Source of the DNA: Candidatus Jettenia sp. AMX2
GTDB lineage: Bacteria > Planctomycetota > Brocadiia > Brocadiales > Brocadiaceae
DNA: 64,000 nucleotides
Direction of reading: 5' to 3'
NCBI GenBank assembly: GCA_030583665.1
Contig: CP129469.1
Location: forward strand, 1,364,001 to 1,428,000
This document shows, one piece after another, positions 43,273-53,037 of this stretch (its first letter is position 1; the number at the start of each line of letters is the position of its first letter). A program made the position numbers and the translations under genes. The notes beneath the pieces were generated by a model that ran no database searches, was not told the origin of the DNA, and saw only the letters and a program-made list of their open reading frames with translations.

Positions 43273-44190
43273 ATGCAATTTGATACCATTTGTATAATCG
43301 GGCCGGGACTTATCGGTGGTTCCATTGGTCTGGGATTGAAAAAACGGAATATGGTGAAAACCGTTATCGGTGTCTGCCACAGGGCTTCTTCTCTGGAAAA
43401 GGCCTTAAAGATGAAAGCTATTGATGTCGGAATTCCGCATATCAATGGAACCATTAACGATGCCGATATCGTAATACTTGCCACATCGGTAAGTCAGATT
43501 GTTACCTCAGCAAAAGAAGCCATACAATTCATGAAGGGCAATGCAATCCTTACGGATGTAGGCAGTACGAAGGGTTATATCGTAGAACAAATTACCCAGG
43601 ATATAAAGGATGATATCACATTTGTTGGTGCCCATCCTATTGCAGGTTCAGAAAAAAGGGGGGTTGAATTTGCTTCACCCGACCTCTTTGAGGGGAGTTT
43701 ATGCATCATTACACCATCCCGGAGCACTGGGGGAGAGGTCAAGGAAGCAGGGCAACCTGGTGCGATAACTCACCGGCTTCCTCTCAATTATAGAAAGGCA
43801 TTGGAAACCATCTCTTGTTTATGGCAGCTTCTGGGCGCCAACATAGTATATCTTACCCCGGAACAACATGATGAGGTTTTATCATATGTAAGCCACCTAC
43901 CCCATCTTATTGCTTCATGCCTGATAAACACCATCAAAAAAGAGTACCTTGGTTACGGCGGTAACGGATTAAAGGACACAACGAGAATTGCGTCCGGTGA
44001 TCCGGGGTTATGGGTGGACATCTTTGGTCAGAATCGCAAGAATATTATACAGTCAATTGACCGGTTTATTGCCGAGCTTACCGGATTTAAAAATGATCTT
44101 CTGAACAAGGATGATGCAATGTTGCTGGAACGATTAAAAATGGCAAAGTTGTCACGCGATAGCATATTCAATAATAATCCCATAAAATAA
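43273..44190 (+). CDS. tyrA: Prephenate/arogenate dehydrogenase
   Basis: A 305-residue protein with an N-terminal NAD(P) Rossmann motif IIGPGLIGGSIGLGL and the TyrA phrases ILTDVGSTKGYIV, FVGAHPIAGSEKRGVE..LFEGSLCIITP, YLTPEQHDEVLSYVSHLPHLIA and IASGDPGLWVDIF. It oxidatively decarboxylates prephenate or arogenate in tyrosine synthesis. No ACT or chorismate mutase domain is present. No ribosome binding site is obvious before the ATG at 43273. Confidence 0.9.
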   Translation: MQFDTICIIGPGLIGGSIGLGLKKRNMVKTVIGVCHRASSLEKALKMKAIDVGIPHINGTINDADIVILATSVSQIVTSAKEAIQFMKGNAILTDVGSTKGYIVEQITQDIKDDITFVGAHPIAGSEKRGVEFASPDLFEGSLCIITPSRSTGGEVKEAGQPGAITHRLPLNYRKALETISCLWQLLGANIVYLTPEQHDEVLSYVSHLPHLIASCLINTIKKEYLGYGGNGLKDTTRIASGDPGLWVDIFGQNRKNIIQSIDRFIAELTGFKNDLLNKDDAMLLERLKMAKLSRDSIFNNNPIK

Positions 44191-44757
44191 TACTTTAATC
44201 TTTGGAAAAATAATCCCACAGGGGTGAAATATCAGTAGCTAAAACGAAACATGGAATAAAGCTCCGTAGGAACGGGATAAAAGAATGTGTTTTAACACTA
44301 CGAAGGAAACGAAGAGAAAATATCGGAAACCCTGTTAGGGATATTTCTGTGAAATTACAAGGCAAATCCAAATCCTGTCTTTCTTCATGTTAAAAACAAT
44401 TTCAATGTGGGGCGGGCACTGCCCACCAAATAAGACCGTTTCTGTCATTGCAAGGAGCGAAGCGAAGAAGCAATCTCACAGTCATGGAGAAGAGATTGCT
44501 TCAGGCTTCGTCTTTGCAATGACGGTGCTGCAGGAGAGGATTACTTCGGGGTTCTGTACTTCGTTACGAACCCCTCGCGATGATGATGTATTGGGGTAAT
44601 GACAAGCACACAGTCATTGCGAGCGTAAGCGAAGCAATCTCTAACGGAGCTTTTCAGGGTCTTTTCAGAAAACACGATGTTATCAATACTATACATGAGT
44701 TATTTAAAAAAACAATGTGACCGATGTAATTTAATGGATAAAAATAAGGTTCATACT
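44191..44757. repeat. Repeat-rich intergenic region before purL
   Basis: It contains the inverse copy of the 41.4 kb block (44350-44455: ACAAGGCAAATCCAAATCC, CTTCATGTTAAAAACAATTTC, GGGCGGGCACTGCCCACC). REP-like units follow: CATTGCAAGGAGCGAAGCG, GCTTCG..GCAATGACG and CATTGCGAGCGTAAGCGAAGC. No gene is seen before the purL start. Confidence 0.7.
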
Positions 44758-47631
44758 ATGAATAATGTGTATTCAAGAATTGAGGTTTTTTTTAAGAAGG
44801 GGACAGCCGATCCTCTGGGAAATGCCGTACAGTCAGAAATTGTGACATTTGGTTTCCGGGGAACAACAGATGTAAGGGTACATCAGGTGTATATCCTTTT
44901 TGGCAATCTCAACAAAGATGAGCTGCATACTATTGCGGAAAAACTTCTGGCCGATGCGGTAACCCAATGCTATCAGATATCGGATTCCGGCTATCGTGTT
45001 TCAGATTCCGGGGATCATATTATTGAGGTTACCCGCAAGCCCGGCGTTATGGACCCTACCGAACAGTCGGTTATAAAGGCGCTCCATGATATCGGGATTA
45101 CTATAGACGGTGTTAAAACTGCTGCAAAATATATTATTAGCGGAGACATACCGGATGAAATGGTTCGTACCATAGCAACCAGAGTGCTTGCAAATACAAA
45201 GATAGAGGATATCTTTATTTATCCTGAAATACCCAGATATGACCACGGTGTGATACATTACGTCTTTAAAATAAATACGATACCTTTGCTGAACGCCGAC
45301 AGCACACGGTTAGAGGAGATAAGCGCCAGCGGTCAGCTCTCGCTGAACTTGCAGGAAATGCAGTCCATCCAAAACTATTACCGGTCACTGAAACGTGAGC
45401 CAACTGATGTTGAGCTTGAAACAATTGCACAGACCTGGTCAGAACACTGCATACACAAGACGCTGAGGGGTATTGTTGACTTTGATGGTAACCTTATTGA
45501 TAACCTTTTGCGTAATACAATCATGCGGGCTACCGATGAACTGAAAAAGCCGTGGTGTGTGTCTGTATTTAAAGATAATGCAGGTATTATCTGTTTCGAT
45601 GATTCCTATAACGTCTGTTTTAAGGTAGAGACCCATAATCATCCGTCTGCAATTGAACCTTACGGAGGCGCCAATACAGGCGTTGGTGGTGTAATCAGGG
45701 ATATTATGGGAACAGGGCTGGGAGGGAAACCCGTTCTCAATACGGATGTATTTTGTTTCGGCATTCCTGAAACCCCTCAGGATAAAGTTCCGAAGGGTGT
45801 TTTGCATCCGAAGAGGATTTTGAAAGGTGTTGTTGCTGGGGTAAGGGATTATGGTAACCGTATGGGTATTCCTACTTCAAACGGCGCCATCTTTTTTGAT
45901 GAACGGTACATTGCCAATCCCCTTGTCTTTTGCGGAACAGTGGGTATTATACCCAAAAATAGATGCCATAAGGAGGTGCATACCCATGATCTTATTGTTG
46001 TTGCTGGAGGCAGAACAGGCCGTGACGGAATTCATGGCGCAACGTTTTCTTCAGCAGAACTGCACGACCAATCGGAACAGATTTCCGGGGGCGCTGTGCA
46101 GATCGGTAATGCAATAACGGAAAAGGCATTACTGGACGTCCTCCTGCAGGCGCGCGATAAAGACCTGTATCGCTGTATTACCGACTGCGGTGCCGGTGGT
46201 CTATCATCAGCCATCGGGGAAATGGGCCAGGACCTCGGAGCAGTTGTATATTTAGAAAAGGTGCCATTGAAATACGAAGGCCTTTCCTATACGGAAATAT
46301 GGATTTCAGAGTCGCAGGAACGTATGGTGCTTGCTGTTCCACAGGAGAAAGAAGCCGATATCCTTGATTTGTTTAAAGCAGAGAATGTAGAAGCTACGGT
46401 TATAGGGAAATTCACCGGTGACAGGATATTGCGCCTGATGTATGATTCACAGGTGGTTGGTGAGATAGAGATGGATTTTCTCCACAACGGTATACCGAGG
46501 TTAATACGAAAAGCTACCTGGAATAAACCTGTTTTTGAAGAGCCGGTATTGCCGGAAAAGGGAGATTATGGTGACGATCTGAAAAAGATACTTTCTGCAT
46601 GGAATGTGTGCAGTAAGGAGTGGGTAATACGGCAATATGATCACGAGGTGCAGGGTAGTAGCGTGCTGAAGCCTCTTCAGGGCATCCATAATGATGGACC
46701 CGGCGATGCGTGTGTTATCAGGCCTGTCCTGGAATCTAAAAAAGGTATCATCGTCTCCAACGGAATGAATCCGAGATATGGTGATATAGATCCGTACCAT
46801 ATGGCAGCCTCCGGCATAGATGAGGCGCTGCGGCAGATAATAGCCGTCGGTGGAAGTTTAGATCAGGTGGCGCTTTTGGATAACTTTTGCTGGGGTAATA
46901 CAAATAAACCGGACCGTCTCGGTTCCCTTGTGAGGGCTGCACAGGCCTGTTATGATATTGCCATTGCTTACGGTACCCCGTTTATTTCCGGAAAAGACAG
47001 CTTAAATAACGAATTTGTCAGTGATAAGGAAACGATTGTCATTCCCCCGACACTTCTTATCTCAGCCATATCGGTAATGGAAGATGTGCAAAGCGCTGTT
47101 TCGATGGATATAAAAGAGCCAGGTAATCTGATATATCTTGCGGGACTTACCCGTAATGAGCTTGGCGGTTCGCATTACTATTACATTCACGGGTATAAAG
47201 GGAATGACGTTCCGAAAGTAGACCCATGCCTCGGGAAGAAGATTATGAATGCGATATCACAGGCGGCAAAGCAGAAAATTGTCCGGTCCAGTCATGATTG
47301 TTCAGAAGGCGGGCTTGCCGTTGCTGCCGCAGAGATGGCATTTGCCGGCGGGTACGGTATGGCGCTCAATCTTTCTGCAATAGCTGCAGATAATTCAATC
47401 AGGAGGGATGATATCCTTCTCTTCTCCGAATCAAATACCCGGTTTCTCATAGAGATAAGGCCGGAACACCGGGAACAATTCGAAGCAATTGTAAAAGACA
47501 TCCCTTATGGGATGATAGGCAAGGTGATACCGGAACCCTTCCTGAAAATCAACGGTTTGAGTAATAAACTTGTCGTGAGTGAAAATATTCATGCATTGAA
47601 GAAAGCATGGCAGTCACCACTTGGATGGTAG
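44758..47631 (+). CDS. purL: Phosphoribosylformylglycinamidine synthase, PurS-PurL fusion
   Basis: A 957-residue protein. Residues ~1-175 carry two PurS-like modules (RIEVFFKKGTADPLGNAVQSEI and a VTRKPGVMDPTEQSVIKAL repeat). The rest is PurL: ETIAQTWSEHCIHKTL, FKVETHNHPSAIEPYGGANTGVGGVIRD (in two parts), ATFSSAELHDQS, TDCGAGGLSSAIGEMGQ and SSHDCSEGGLAVAAAEMA. It converts FGAR to FGAM with PurQ, which is not nearby. I chose the ATG at 44758 because AAGG lies upstream and PurS homology starts at once; earlier in-frame ATGs at 44677 and 44734 lack a site. Confidence 0.92.
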   Translation: MNNVYSRIEVFFKKGTADPLGNAVQSEIVTFGFRGTTDVRVHQVYILFGNLNKDELHTIAEKLLADAVTQCYQISDSGYRVSDSGDHIIEVTRKPGVMDPTEQSVIKALHDIGITIDGVKTAAKYIISGDIPDEMVRTIATRVLANTKIEDIFIYPEIPRYDHGVIHYVFKINTIPLLNADSTRLEEISASGQLSLNLQEMQSIQNYYRSLKREPTDVELETIAQTWSEHCIHKTLRGIVDFDGNLIDNLLRNTIMRATDELKKPWCVSVFKDNAGIICFDDSYNVCFKVETHNHPSAIEPYGGANTGVGGVIRDIMGTGLGGKPVLNTDVFCFGIPETPQDKVPKGVLHPKRILKGVVAGVRDYGNRMGIPTSNGAIFFDERYIANPLVFCGTVGIIPKNRCHKEVHTHDLIVVAGGRTGRDGIHGATFSSAELHDQSEQISGGAVQIGNAITEKALLDVLLQARDKDLYRCITDCGAGGLSSAIGEMGQDLGAVVYLEKVPLKYEGLSYTEIWISESQERMVLAVPQEKEADILDLFKAENVEATVIGKFTGDRILRLMYDSQVVGEIEMDFLHNGIPRLIRKATWNKPVFEEPVLPEKGDYGDDLKKILSAWNVCSKEWVIRQYDHEVQGSSVLKPLQGIHNDGPGDACVIRPVLESKKGIIVSNGMNPRYGDIDPYHMAASGIDEALRQIIAVGGSLDQVALLDNFCWGNTNKPDRLGSLVRAAQACYDIAIAYGTPFISGKDSLNNEFVSDKETIVIPPTLLISAISVMEDVQSAVSMDIKEPGNLIYLAGLTRNELGGSHYYYIHGYKGNDVPKVDPCLGKKIMNAISQAAKQKIVRSSHDCSEGGLAVAAAEMAFAGGYGMALNLSAIAADNSIRRDDILLFSESNTRFLIEIRPEHREQFEAIVKDIPYGMIGKVIPEPFLKINGLSNKLVVSENIHALKKAWQSPLGW

Positions 47632-48254
47632 GGTGCATTACTTTTCTTATCTGTACATAACGGCATAAGTTTACCACTGCATGTTATTTTGTTAACTGAA
47701 AAACTTGCAATTTTGTATCATCCTGTTATAAAATGGTAGTTGTTACATCCTACAGAAGAAACCGGACAGAATATGGTGAAAATTGCACCAGGCAGGACAC
47801 TGCCTGCCAAAACAACTAAAATGTAGAACTTCAACCTTGTGAAAAAAGAGAGAAGCCTGTACTGCAAGCTCGTAACACAACAATGAGCGTGGTAGTGTTG
47901 CATGAAGGAATGGGTGAGTGCCTCAGTGCAGAACAATGAGATTTCTGCATTTTTTTCTGCCGTCATGTCATCAGGCATGAGATCGGCAGCCTGAGCGAAC
48001 ACTTGAGTTTATAAGTATTATGCTTGCAAGTCGTTATGACCTAAAATTAAGCTAGTATTGTTCAATCCCCCTTAACAAAGGGGTGTTTGATGAATTGCTG
48101 TGTTTGTTGAGGTTCATAGCCCGTTAAATAGATTCTGAAAGGGTTTTATGTTGGTCCGCATACGATGGCATGATAAAAAAATACAAAGAGATGTAAGTGG
48201 CAGTCTATTGAATAGTTACTATAATAGTGTTTATTATATCACAGGTATATTATA
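47632..48254. other. Intergenic with short repeats
   Basis: No gene. A repeat phrase GAAACCGGACAGAATATGG (47758-47776) recurs at 51556-51575. A GGCAGGACACTGCCTGCC palindrome lies at 47791-47808, and CCCCCTTAACAAAGGGG at 48067-48083. The rest is AT-rich. Confidence 0.55.
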
Positions 48255-48293
48255 TTGACCAATCTATCATTGTCTGGTAGGAAATTGACAAAA

Positions 48294-48903
48294 ATGACTA
48301 TAAAAAAATTCAAAGCACGTAGCTTTGAGTTTTTTAAGATAACGTGGATTCCTTTATTACTACTTTTAGCAGCCGGCATTTTTCTGTTAAGATTTTCAAT
48401 ACTTCCTAAACAAGAAACTTCTAAGATTTTTTTAGGAGTAATATTTGGTGTTTTCGTTGGTTTGCTGGTTGATATTTTCAAACGTAATTATGATGACTTT
48501 AGAAATGAAATGAAATTAGAAGATATTTCGATAACATTGCTAAAAAGGGATGCTAAGGAAATCTATAAATGTTTTTTTTGCTTATGAAAATCTATTAAAC
48601 AAGAAAACAATTACACCGCCAAAATTAGGGTTAAAGAACTGGAGGCTTCTCAAACAACATAAGGATTTTCTTCTGTTATCGGCAAGAGAACCTCTAAAGG
48701 AAATATGTGCAAAAATGTCAACCTTTGAAGATCTGGATGACACAATTACAAAGGCACACGATGATGGGCGTTATGCACAACTGGCGACAGCAATATTTCA
48801 GAGAACATTAGAGAAAAGAATGCATGAAAATCTTGTTTCTTTAATAATGACAGAAGAAGAAACTCGGTTATTTAAGAACGAACTTCAATCAAAAAATAAT
48901 TGA
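48294..48903 (+). pseudogene. Frameshifted gene for a small membrane-anchored protein
   Basis: Two overlapping frames read as one protein if a single T is removed from the T8 run at 48572-48579: ..LKRDAKEIYKCFF then AYENLLNKKTITPPKLG.. The product would be about 200 residues. Two hydrophobic segments are near the start (PLLLLLAAGIFLL and FLGVIFGVFVGLLVDIF), followed by a charged helical region. The run makes either a sequencing slip or true phase variation possible. No family was recognised. An earlier TTG start at 48255 is possible. Confidence 0.6.
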
Positions 48904-49002
48904 AATTTTGTCACCTAAGAAATTGTCCAACCCGATGTCACTTACCTGCGCGGGTTAACTTTATTATTATGCGATATATTAGGATGAATAAATCTTTGGA
49001 AG

Positions 49003-49160
49003 GTGTGTGATTTTGGAGATTCACAAAAAATAGTTCTTGATGAAATTCAAAATCCTTTTGCTGTACAGATACCAATAGAGGAATTTGAACTCTTAGAAGA
49101 GATAATAGAAGATTATGGATTATCAAAATTGATTGTTGATTATCATTTTGAAGATTTTCA
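49003..49160 (+). pseudogene. Antitoxin-like fragment
   Basis: An open frame from a GTG encodes SQKIVLDEIQNPFAVQIP, then IEEFELLEEIIEDYGLSKL, a pattern seen in small type II antitoxins (acidic helix after a beta hairpin). After about residue 50 the frame reads through unrelated sequence that is antisense to a Uma2 remnant. It is probably a decayed antitoxin gene. Low certainty. Confidence 0.35.
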
Positions 49161-49425
49161 TGTCTTTTCCGATTCAAAAACATCCCAAAGATTCATTTCT
49201 GTTCCTTCAAGCGTTTTGAACGCCAGGACTTCAAAAAGGCCGAATAATTCACACTTGCCATACATTCCATCAGCATCCAACAGAAATCTTTTAAAATATT
49301 CTTCAATGGGATCAATAACAACATATTCTTTCACGCCAGCTTTTTCAGAGAGCCTTTTCTTTTCCTGTAAATCCTTTAAAGCAGTATCAGAGGAAAGGAC
49401 TTTAACATAAGCTTTTATTTCTCTC
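49158..49425 (-). pseudogene. Uma2-family (DUF820) endonuclease remnant
   Basis: The minus strand reads KVLSSDTALKDLQEKKRL, SEKAGVKEYVVIDPIEEY and an end of LWDVFESEKT before a TGA at 49160-49158. This is the C-terminal half of a Uma2-like restriction endonuclease fold, with the VKEYVVIDP core. The N-terminal half, including other catalytic residues, is missing. It abuts the toxin remnant at 49437. Confidence 0.6.
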
Positions 49426-49436
49426 CAAATAGCGCT

Positions 49437-49790
49437 TCATTTTTTGGATCTACTGATGGTGTGAAATAAATCCTGCATTACAACCGTTAAACCATTCCAC
49501 TCATTTTCTTTAAAACGGTTTATTGCCTGCATAACCTTCTGGTGTATTTTCAATCTATTTGGCTGTTTCAACCGGATGATTAAGATGCCGTAACGATTCT
49601 CGTGTCTCTTTTGTGCAAAACCTTTTATCCGTGGTAATCAAAAGCCGCTGTTCTTCCTGGCAGAATTTCCATATATCATCATCCATCATACCTTTTTATC
49701 TGAACCACGAATATCTATGATATTATGGCCAAGCTTTATTAACTCCCTAACAGTCATTGAAGGAATATTTTCGTCTAAGAAGATATTCAT
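49437..49790 (-). pseudogene. DUF5615 PIN-like toxin, frameshifted
   Basis: The minus-strand ATG at 49790 overlaps the stop of the DUF433 gene (ATGA). The product starts MNIFLDENIPSMTVRELIKLGHNI, with the conserved LDEN of DUF5615. After residue ~33 a frameshift occurs; the next frame reads DDDIWKFCQEEQRLLITTDKRF. A second shift follows, giving GILIIRLKQPNRLKIHQ to a TGA at 49439-49437. Total length is that of a complete toxin, so decay is recent. Confidence 0.7.
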
Positions 49791-50014
49791 GTTGTTACTT
49801 CATCAGGGATGATCTGTTCTTCAGCCAGGGAAGCAGCATAATCAAGGCAGGCAAGGATATCTTCCCTCTTTAAGGAAGGATACTCTTCAAGGAGTTCATC
49901 AATAGTATCTCCATTTGCCAGCATGTGTAATATCTGATGAACAGGTATTCGAGTTCCCTTAATACAAGCCTGGCCATGGCAAATGCGTGGATCCGCTGAT
50001 ATGCGATCAATCAT
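49787..50014 (-). CDS. DUF433 antitoxin (VapB45-like)
   Basis: A 75-residue protein: MIDRISADPRICHGQACIKG, then TRIPVHQILHMLANGDTIDEL..YPSLKREDILACLDYAA. This is the DUF433 helix-turn-helix pattern. The family is usually the antitoxin to a DUF5615 PIN-like toxin, and that partner lies just downstream but is broken. I chose the ATG at 50014 (AGGAGG upstream) over an earlier in-frame codon. The antitoxin outliving its toxin is a common end state. Confidence 0.82.
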   Translation of the reverse strand: MIDRISADPRICHGQACIKGTRIPVHQILHMLANGDTIDELLEEYPSLKREDILACLDYAASLAEEQIIPDEVTT

Positions 50015-50156
50015 ATTAAACCTCCTTGTATTTACGTATAATAATTTTAAACTCAGTAAAAATGTGAGCTGAAGGATCAATAACAATAGATTTTTTCACG
50101 CCGGTGAGGTTTATCTTTTTTAAGTTTATTGTGGTTTCGGTATCATCTGTTCAGCA

Positions 50157-51368
50157 TTAATCTTTACCTGTGCGAGTCATCTTTGGTTCGTAAATACAGT
50201 ACGGTTCTTCTGCCAGGTAGTTGCCGGTATCATAGAAAGCCCGTGCCCTGCATCCTTCACACACCTTCTTGTATTCGCATGCGCCACATTTACCTTCGAG
50301 CAGGTCAGGGTTTCTTAATTTCTCAAAAACCGGGGAATTGTTCCAGATATCGGCAAATTTTTGTTTTCTCACATGTCCTGCCTCAACCGGTAAATAACCG
50401 CAGGGGAAGACTTCTCCTTTATGAGATACAAAACATACTCCTGTTCCTGCAAGACAACCTTTTGTCATTGCAGCCATGCCGTGCGTCTTTGGTGATATCG
50501 TAATCCCTTCTTCTTTTGCGCGCTCCCTCATAATCCGGAAATAGTGGGGTGCACAGGTAGCCTTTGTCTGGATCTTTGCCTCTTTAGAAAGGTCATAAAA
50601 GTGGTTGAGTATTTCTTCGTATTTCTTCGGGTGAAGCATCTGGTCATCGGCAATCTGAACACCACATCCTACAGGTACCAGCATAAAAAGGTGCAGGGCA
50701 TCTGCCCCTAATTTTAATGCTAACTGATACAGATCGTCGATCTGGTCGACATTATGTTTTGCAATGGTACAATTGATTTGCATACTCATGCCAAGGTTTT
50801 TCAGCCGTTTAAAACCTGCAATTGACCGTTCAAACGACCCCGGTATTTTCCTGAATTCATCATGGGTTTTTGCATCCGCACCGTCAAAACTGATTGATAC
50901 ACGGGCAATACCAGCCTCCACAATTTCTCTGGCAACAGTATCATCAACCAGTGTCCCATTCGTTGCCAGCGCAACGCTCAATCCTTTCCTTACCGCATAT
51001 TTTGCAATTTCAAAGATGTCGGGCCTGAAGAGCGGTTCCCCTCCGCTGAGTACAAGGATAGGTTTACCGGTTTCTGCAACGGCATCCACAAAGGCAAATG
51101 CTTCCTTTGTAGACATATCATCCCTGGCAAGGGTAGCGCTTACATCAAGCCTTCTGCAGTGGATACATTCCAGATTGCATCCTGCGGTTGTTTCCCAAAA
51201 GACCAGACGTAACTGGTTTTTCATGTTCTTCATATATTCCACGGCAGCCTTGCCGGAAGTATCATCCTTGATACGTGCATAGGTTTCTTTTATCGTCTCA
51301 GGATTACCACCATGCCCGTGAGGAATGGTGTGATTACCCGGATGTTTGTCGTGTGGATGATGTGGCAT
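50157..51368 (-). CDS. Radical SAM/SPASM protein, AhbD/NirJ-like, with His-rich N-terminus
   Basis: A 403-residue protein with GGAGGAG before the ATG. Residues 1-21 contain seven His (MPHHPHDKHPGNHTIPHGHG), a possible metal-binding tail. The radical SAM core has TTAGCNLECIHCRR (CX3CX2C) and LSGGEPLFRPD. The C-terminus has SPASM-like Cys: CGYLP and KCGACEYKKVCEGCRA. The layout matches AhbD (decarboxylating haem synthase) and NirJ families, which act in haem/haem d1 synthesis. A haem role would suit a cytochrome-rich organism, but the exact step is inferred. Confidence 0.75.
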   Translation of the reverse strand: MPHHPHDKHPGNHTIPHGHGGNPETIKETYARIKDDTSGKAAVEYMKNMKNQLRLVFWETTAGCNLECIHCRRLDVSATLARDDMSTKEAFAFVDAVAETGKPILVLSGGEPLFRPDIFEIAKYAVRKGLSVALATNGTLVDDTVAREIVEAGIARVSISFDGADAKTHDEFRKIPGSFERSIAGFKRLKNLGMSMQINCTIAKHNVDQIDDLYQLALKLGADALHLFMLVPVGCGVQIADDQMLHPKKYEEILNHFYDLSKEAKIQTKATCAPHYFRIMRERAKEEGITISPKTHGMAAMTKGCLAGTGVCFVSHKGEVFPCGYLPVEAGHVRKQKFADIWNNSPVFEKLRNPDLLEGKCGACEYKKVCEGCRARAFYDTGNYLAEEPYCIYEPKMTRTGKD

Positions 51369-51807
51369 GTTCTCCTCCGCTTTTAGTCAATGATAATAAT
51401 GGTAATTTCGATAAAATAATAATAGATATAGGGATTATTATAAAATAATGTGTACTATCTGGTCAATTAATAAAAAAACACTTTTTTATTGTTAAAATAA
51501 TTTCAATCTGATATCGTACCATTTTAGTTTTCTGAAAACTATAGCATCAACTGGATGAAACCGGACAGATTATGGTAAAAGTTAATTACTTGGTTTGTAC
51601 GCAGCTATAGGGTACATACGGGATTTTTAGAAATGCCATTGCGAGGAGCAAAGCGACGAAGCAATCTTTGCCTTAAAGATCGCTTCGGAAAAAACCCTCG
51701 CAATGGCGGGCGAGGCAGCTTTAGGGGATAAAACAGAATATATCTTTGGAATACTATATTCCGGAGAAGATAAGCCGGGGTTTCTGATCCTCATTCAACA
51801 CATAATA
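51369..51807. repeat. Intergenic with REP-like repeat
   Basis: AT-rich spacer. It has the GAAACCGGACAGATTATGG phrase (51556-51575) shared with 47.76 kb, and a REP unit pair CATTGCGAGGAGCAAAGCG (51638-51657) and CTTCGG..CCTCGCAATGG (51683-51705). An open frame runs from here into the amidohydrolase but is repeat-derived at its start. Confidence 0.6.
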
Positions 51808-53037
51808 ATGATTATTAAAGCCAAATATCTTATTACAGATCCGGAAAATTGTATCGAAAACGGGGCGGTAGTCATTCAGGGTACTAAGATATACCGTGTT
51901 GATACATTCGATAATATCAGGGCATGTGCAGGAGTGCAGAAAGTTATAGACCTGGGAAATGCCGTAATCCTCCCCGGTCTTATCAATATCCATACGCATC
52001 TTGATTTAACGAATTTGCAGAACCGTATTAAACCTACCAGTAATTTTACCCACTGGGTCTTCCAGATAATCGGGGCAAAGATGCAATGGAAAGAGGATGA
52101 CTATATCTCTTCTCTTGAGAAAGGAATTCAGTTTTGTATTGAATCGGGTACGACAACGGCTGCAGATATCGCAAGTACGGGATATTCCTTTTCAGTATTA
52201 AAAAACAGTCCTTTGCGTAAGGTTGTTTATAAAGAAATTATCGGTTTAAATCCTGGTTCCGCGGGTGATGCTGTAGAAAAAGTACAATCGGAATTATCAG
52301 GGATTACAGGAGATAATTTATTAAGCATAGGAATATCTCCTCATGCACCATACTCCGTTTCCAAGGAATTATATCAGGTAGCAGCTCAATTCGCTCGTGA
52401 TAAAAAAATACCTGCTTGTACTCATATCGCAGAGACGCAGGACGAAATTGAATTCCTTCTGAAAGGCACCGGAAACCTTCCGGTATTATTACGCAAATTA
52501 CGGGTATTGGCAGACAACTGGCAACCGCCTGGTCTTACTCCAATTCAATATTTACAGGAGACCGGAATCCTGTGTACAAATCCGATTCTTATTCATTGTA
52601 ATTATATTACAGATGAGGAAATTTCTCTCATTAAGTCTTCCGGCGCAAGTGTCGCCTTCTGTCCCCGAAGTCATCATTTTTTTGGTCATACCAACCATCC
52701 TGTAGAAAGACTTTTAAATGCGGTAATCAATGTTGGGCTGGGTACTGACAGTCTGGCCAGTAACGATACCCTGAGTCTTCTGGATGAGATGAAATTTTTA
52801 TTCCGGAAATCTTCTGTTTTACCGAAAACCCTGCTTTCCATGGCGACGATGCATGGAGCAAAGGCCCTTGGGCTGGAATCGAAGACAGGACAAATTAAAG
52901 AGGGCTTTGAGGCAGACCTCTGCGGCATCAGATTACCGGAACACCATACAGGAACTGTGTATCATCAACTATTAGCTATGGATTCGAAGAATATATTTAC
53001 CATGGTTGCCGGTAATGTTTGCTATGAAAAATATTAG
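51808..53037 (+). CDS. Amidohydrolase, TRZ/ATZ deaminase type (aminodeoxyfutalosine deaminase candidate)
   Basis: A 409-residue metal-dependent hydrolase. The metal and catalytic residues are present: HTH in LINIHTHLDL, SPHAPYS, CTHIAET, HCNYI, and the Asp of GLGTDSLASNDTLSLLDEM. The family includes chlorohydrolases, S-adenosylhomocysteine/MTA deaminases and the aminodeoxyfutalosine deaminase of the futalosine menaquinone route. The last would suit a planctomycete but is not proven here. I chose the ATG at 51808, where the beta-sandwich start MIIKAKYLITD begins. Confidence 0.78.
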   Translation: MIIKAKYLITDPENCIENGAVVIQGTKIYRVDTFDNIRACAGVQKVIDLGNAVILPGLINIHTHLDLTNLQNRIKPTSNFTHWVFQIIGAKMQWKEDDYISSLEKGIQFCIESGTTTAADIASTGYSFSVLKNSPLRKVVYKEIIGLNPGSAGDAVEKVQSELSGITGDNLLSIGISPHAPYSVSKELYQVAAQFARDKKIPACTHIAETQDEIEFLLKGTGNLPVLLRKLRVLADNWQPPGLTPIQYLQETGILCTNPILIHCNYITDEEISLIKSSGASVAFCPRSHHFFGHTNHPVERLLNAVINVGLGTDSLASNDTLSLLDEMKFLFRKSSVLPKTLLSMATMHGAKALGLESKTGQIKEGFEADLCGIRLPEHHTGTVYHQLLAMDSKNIFTMVAGNVCYEKY

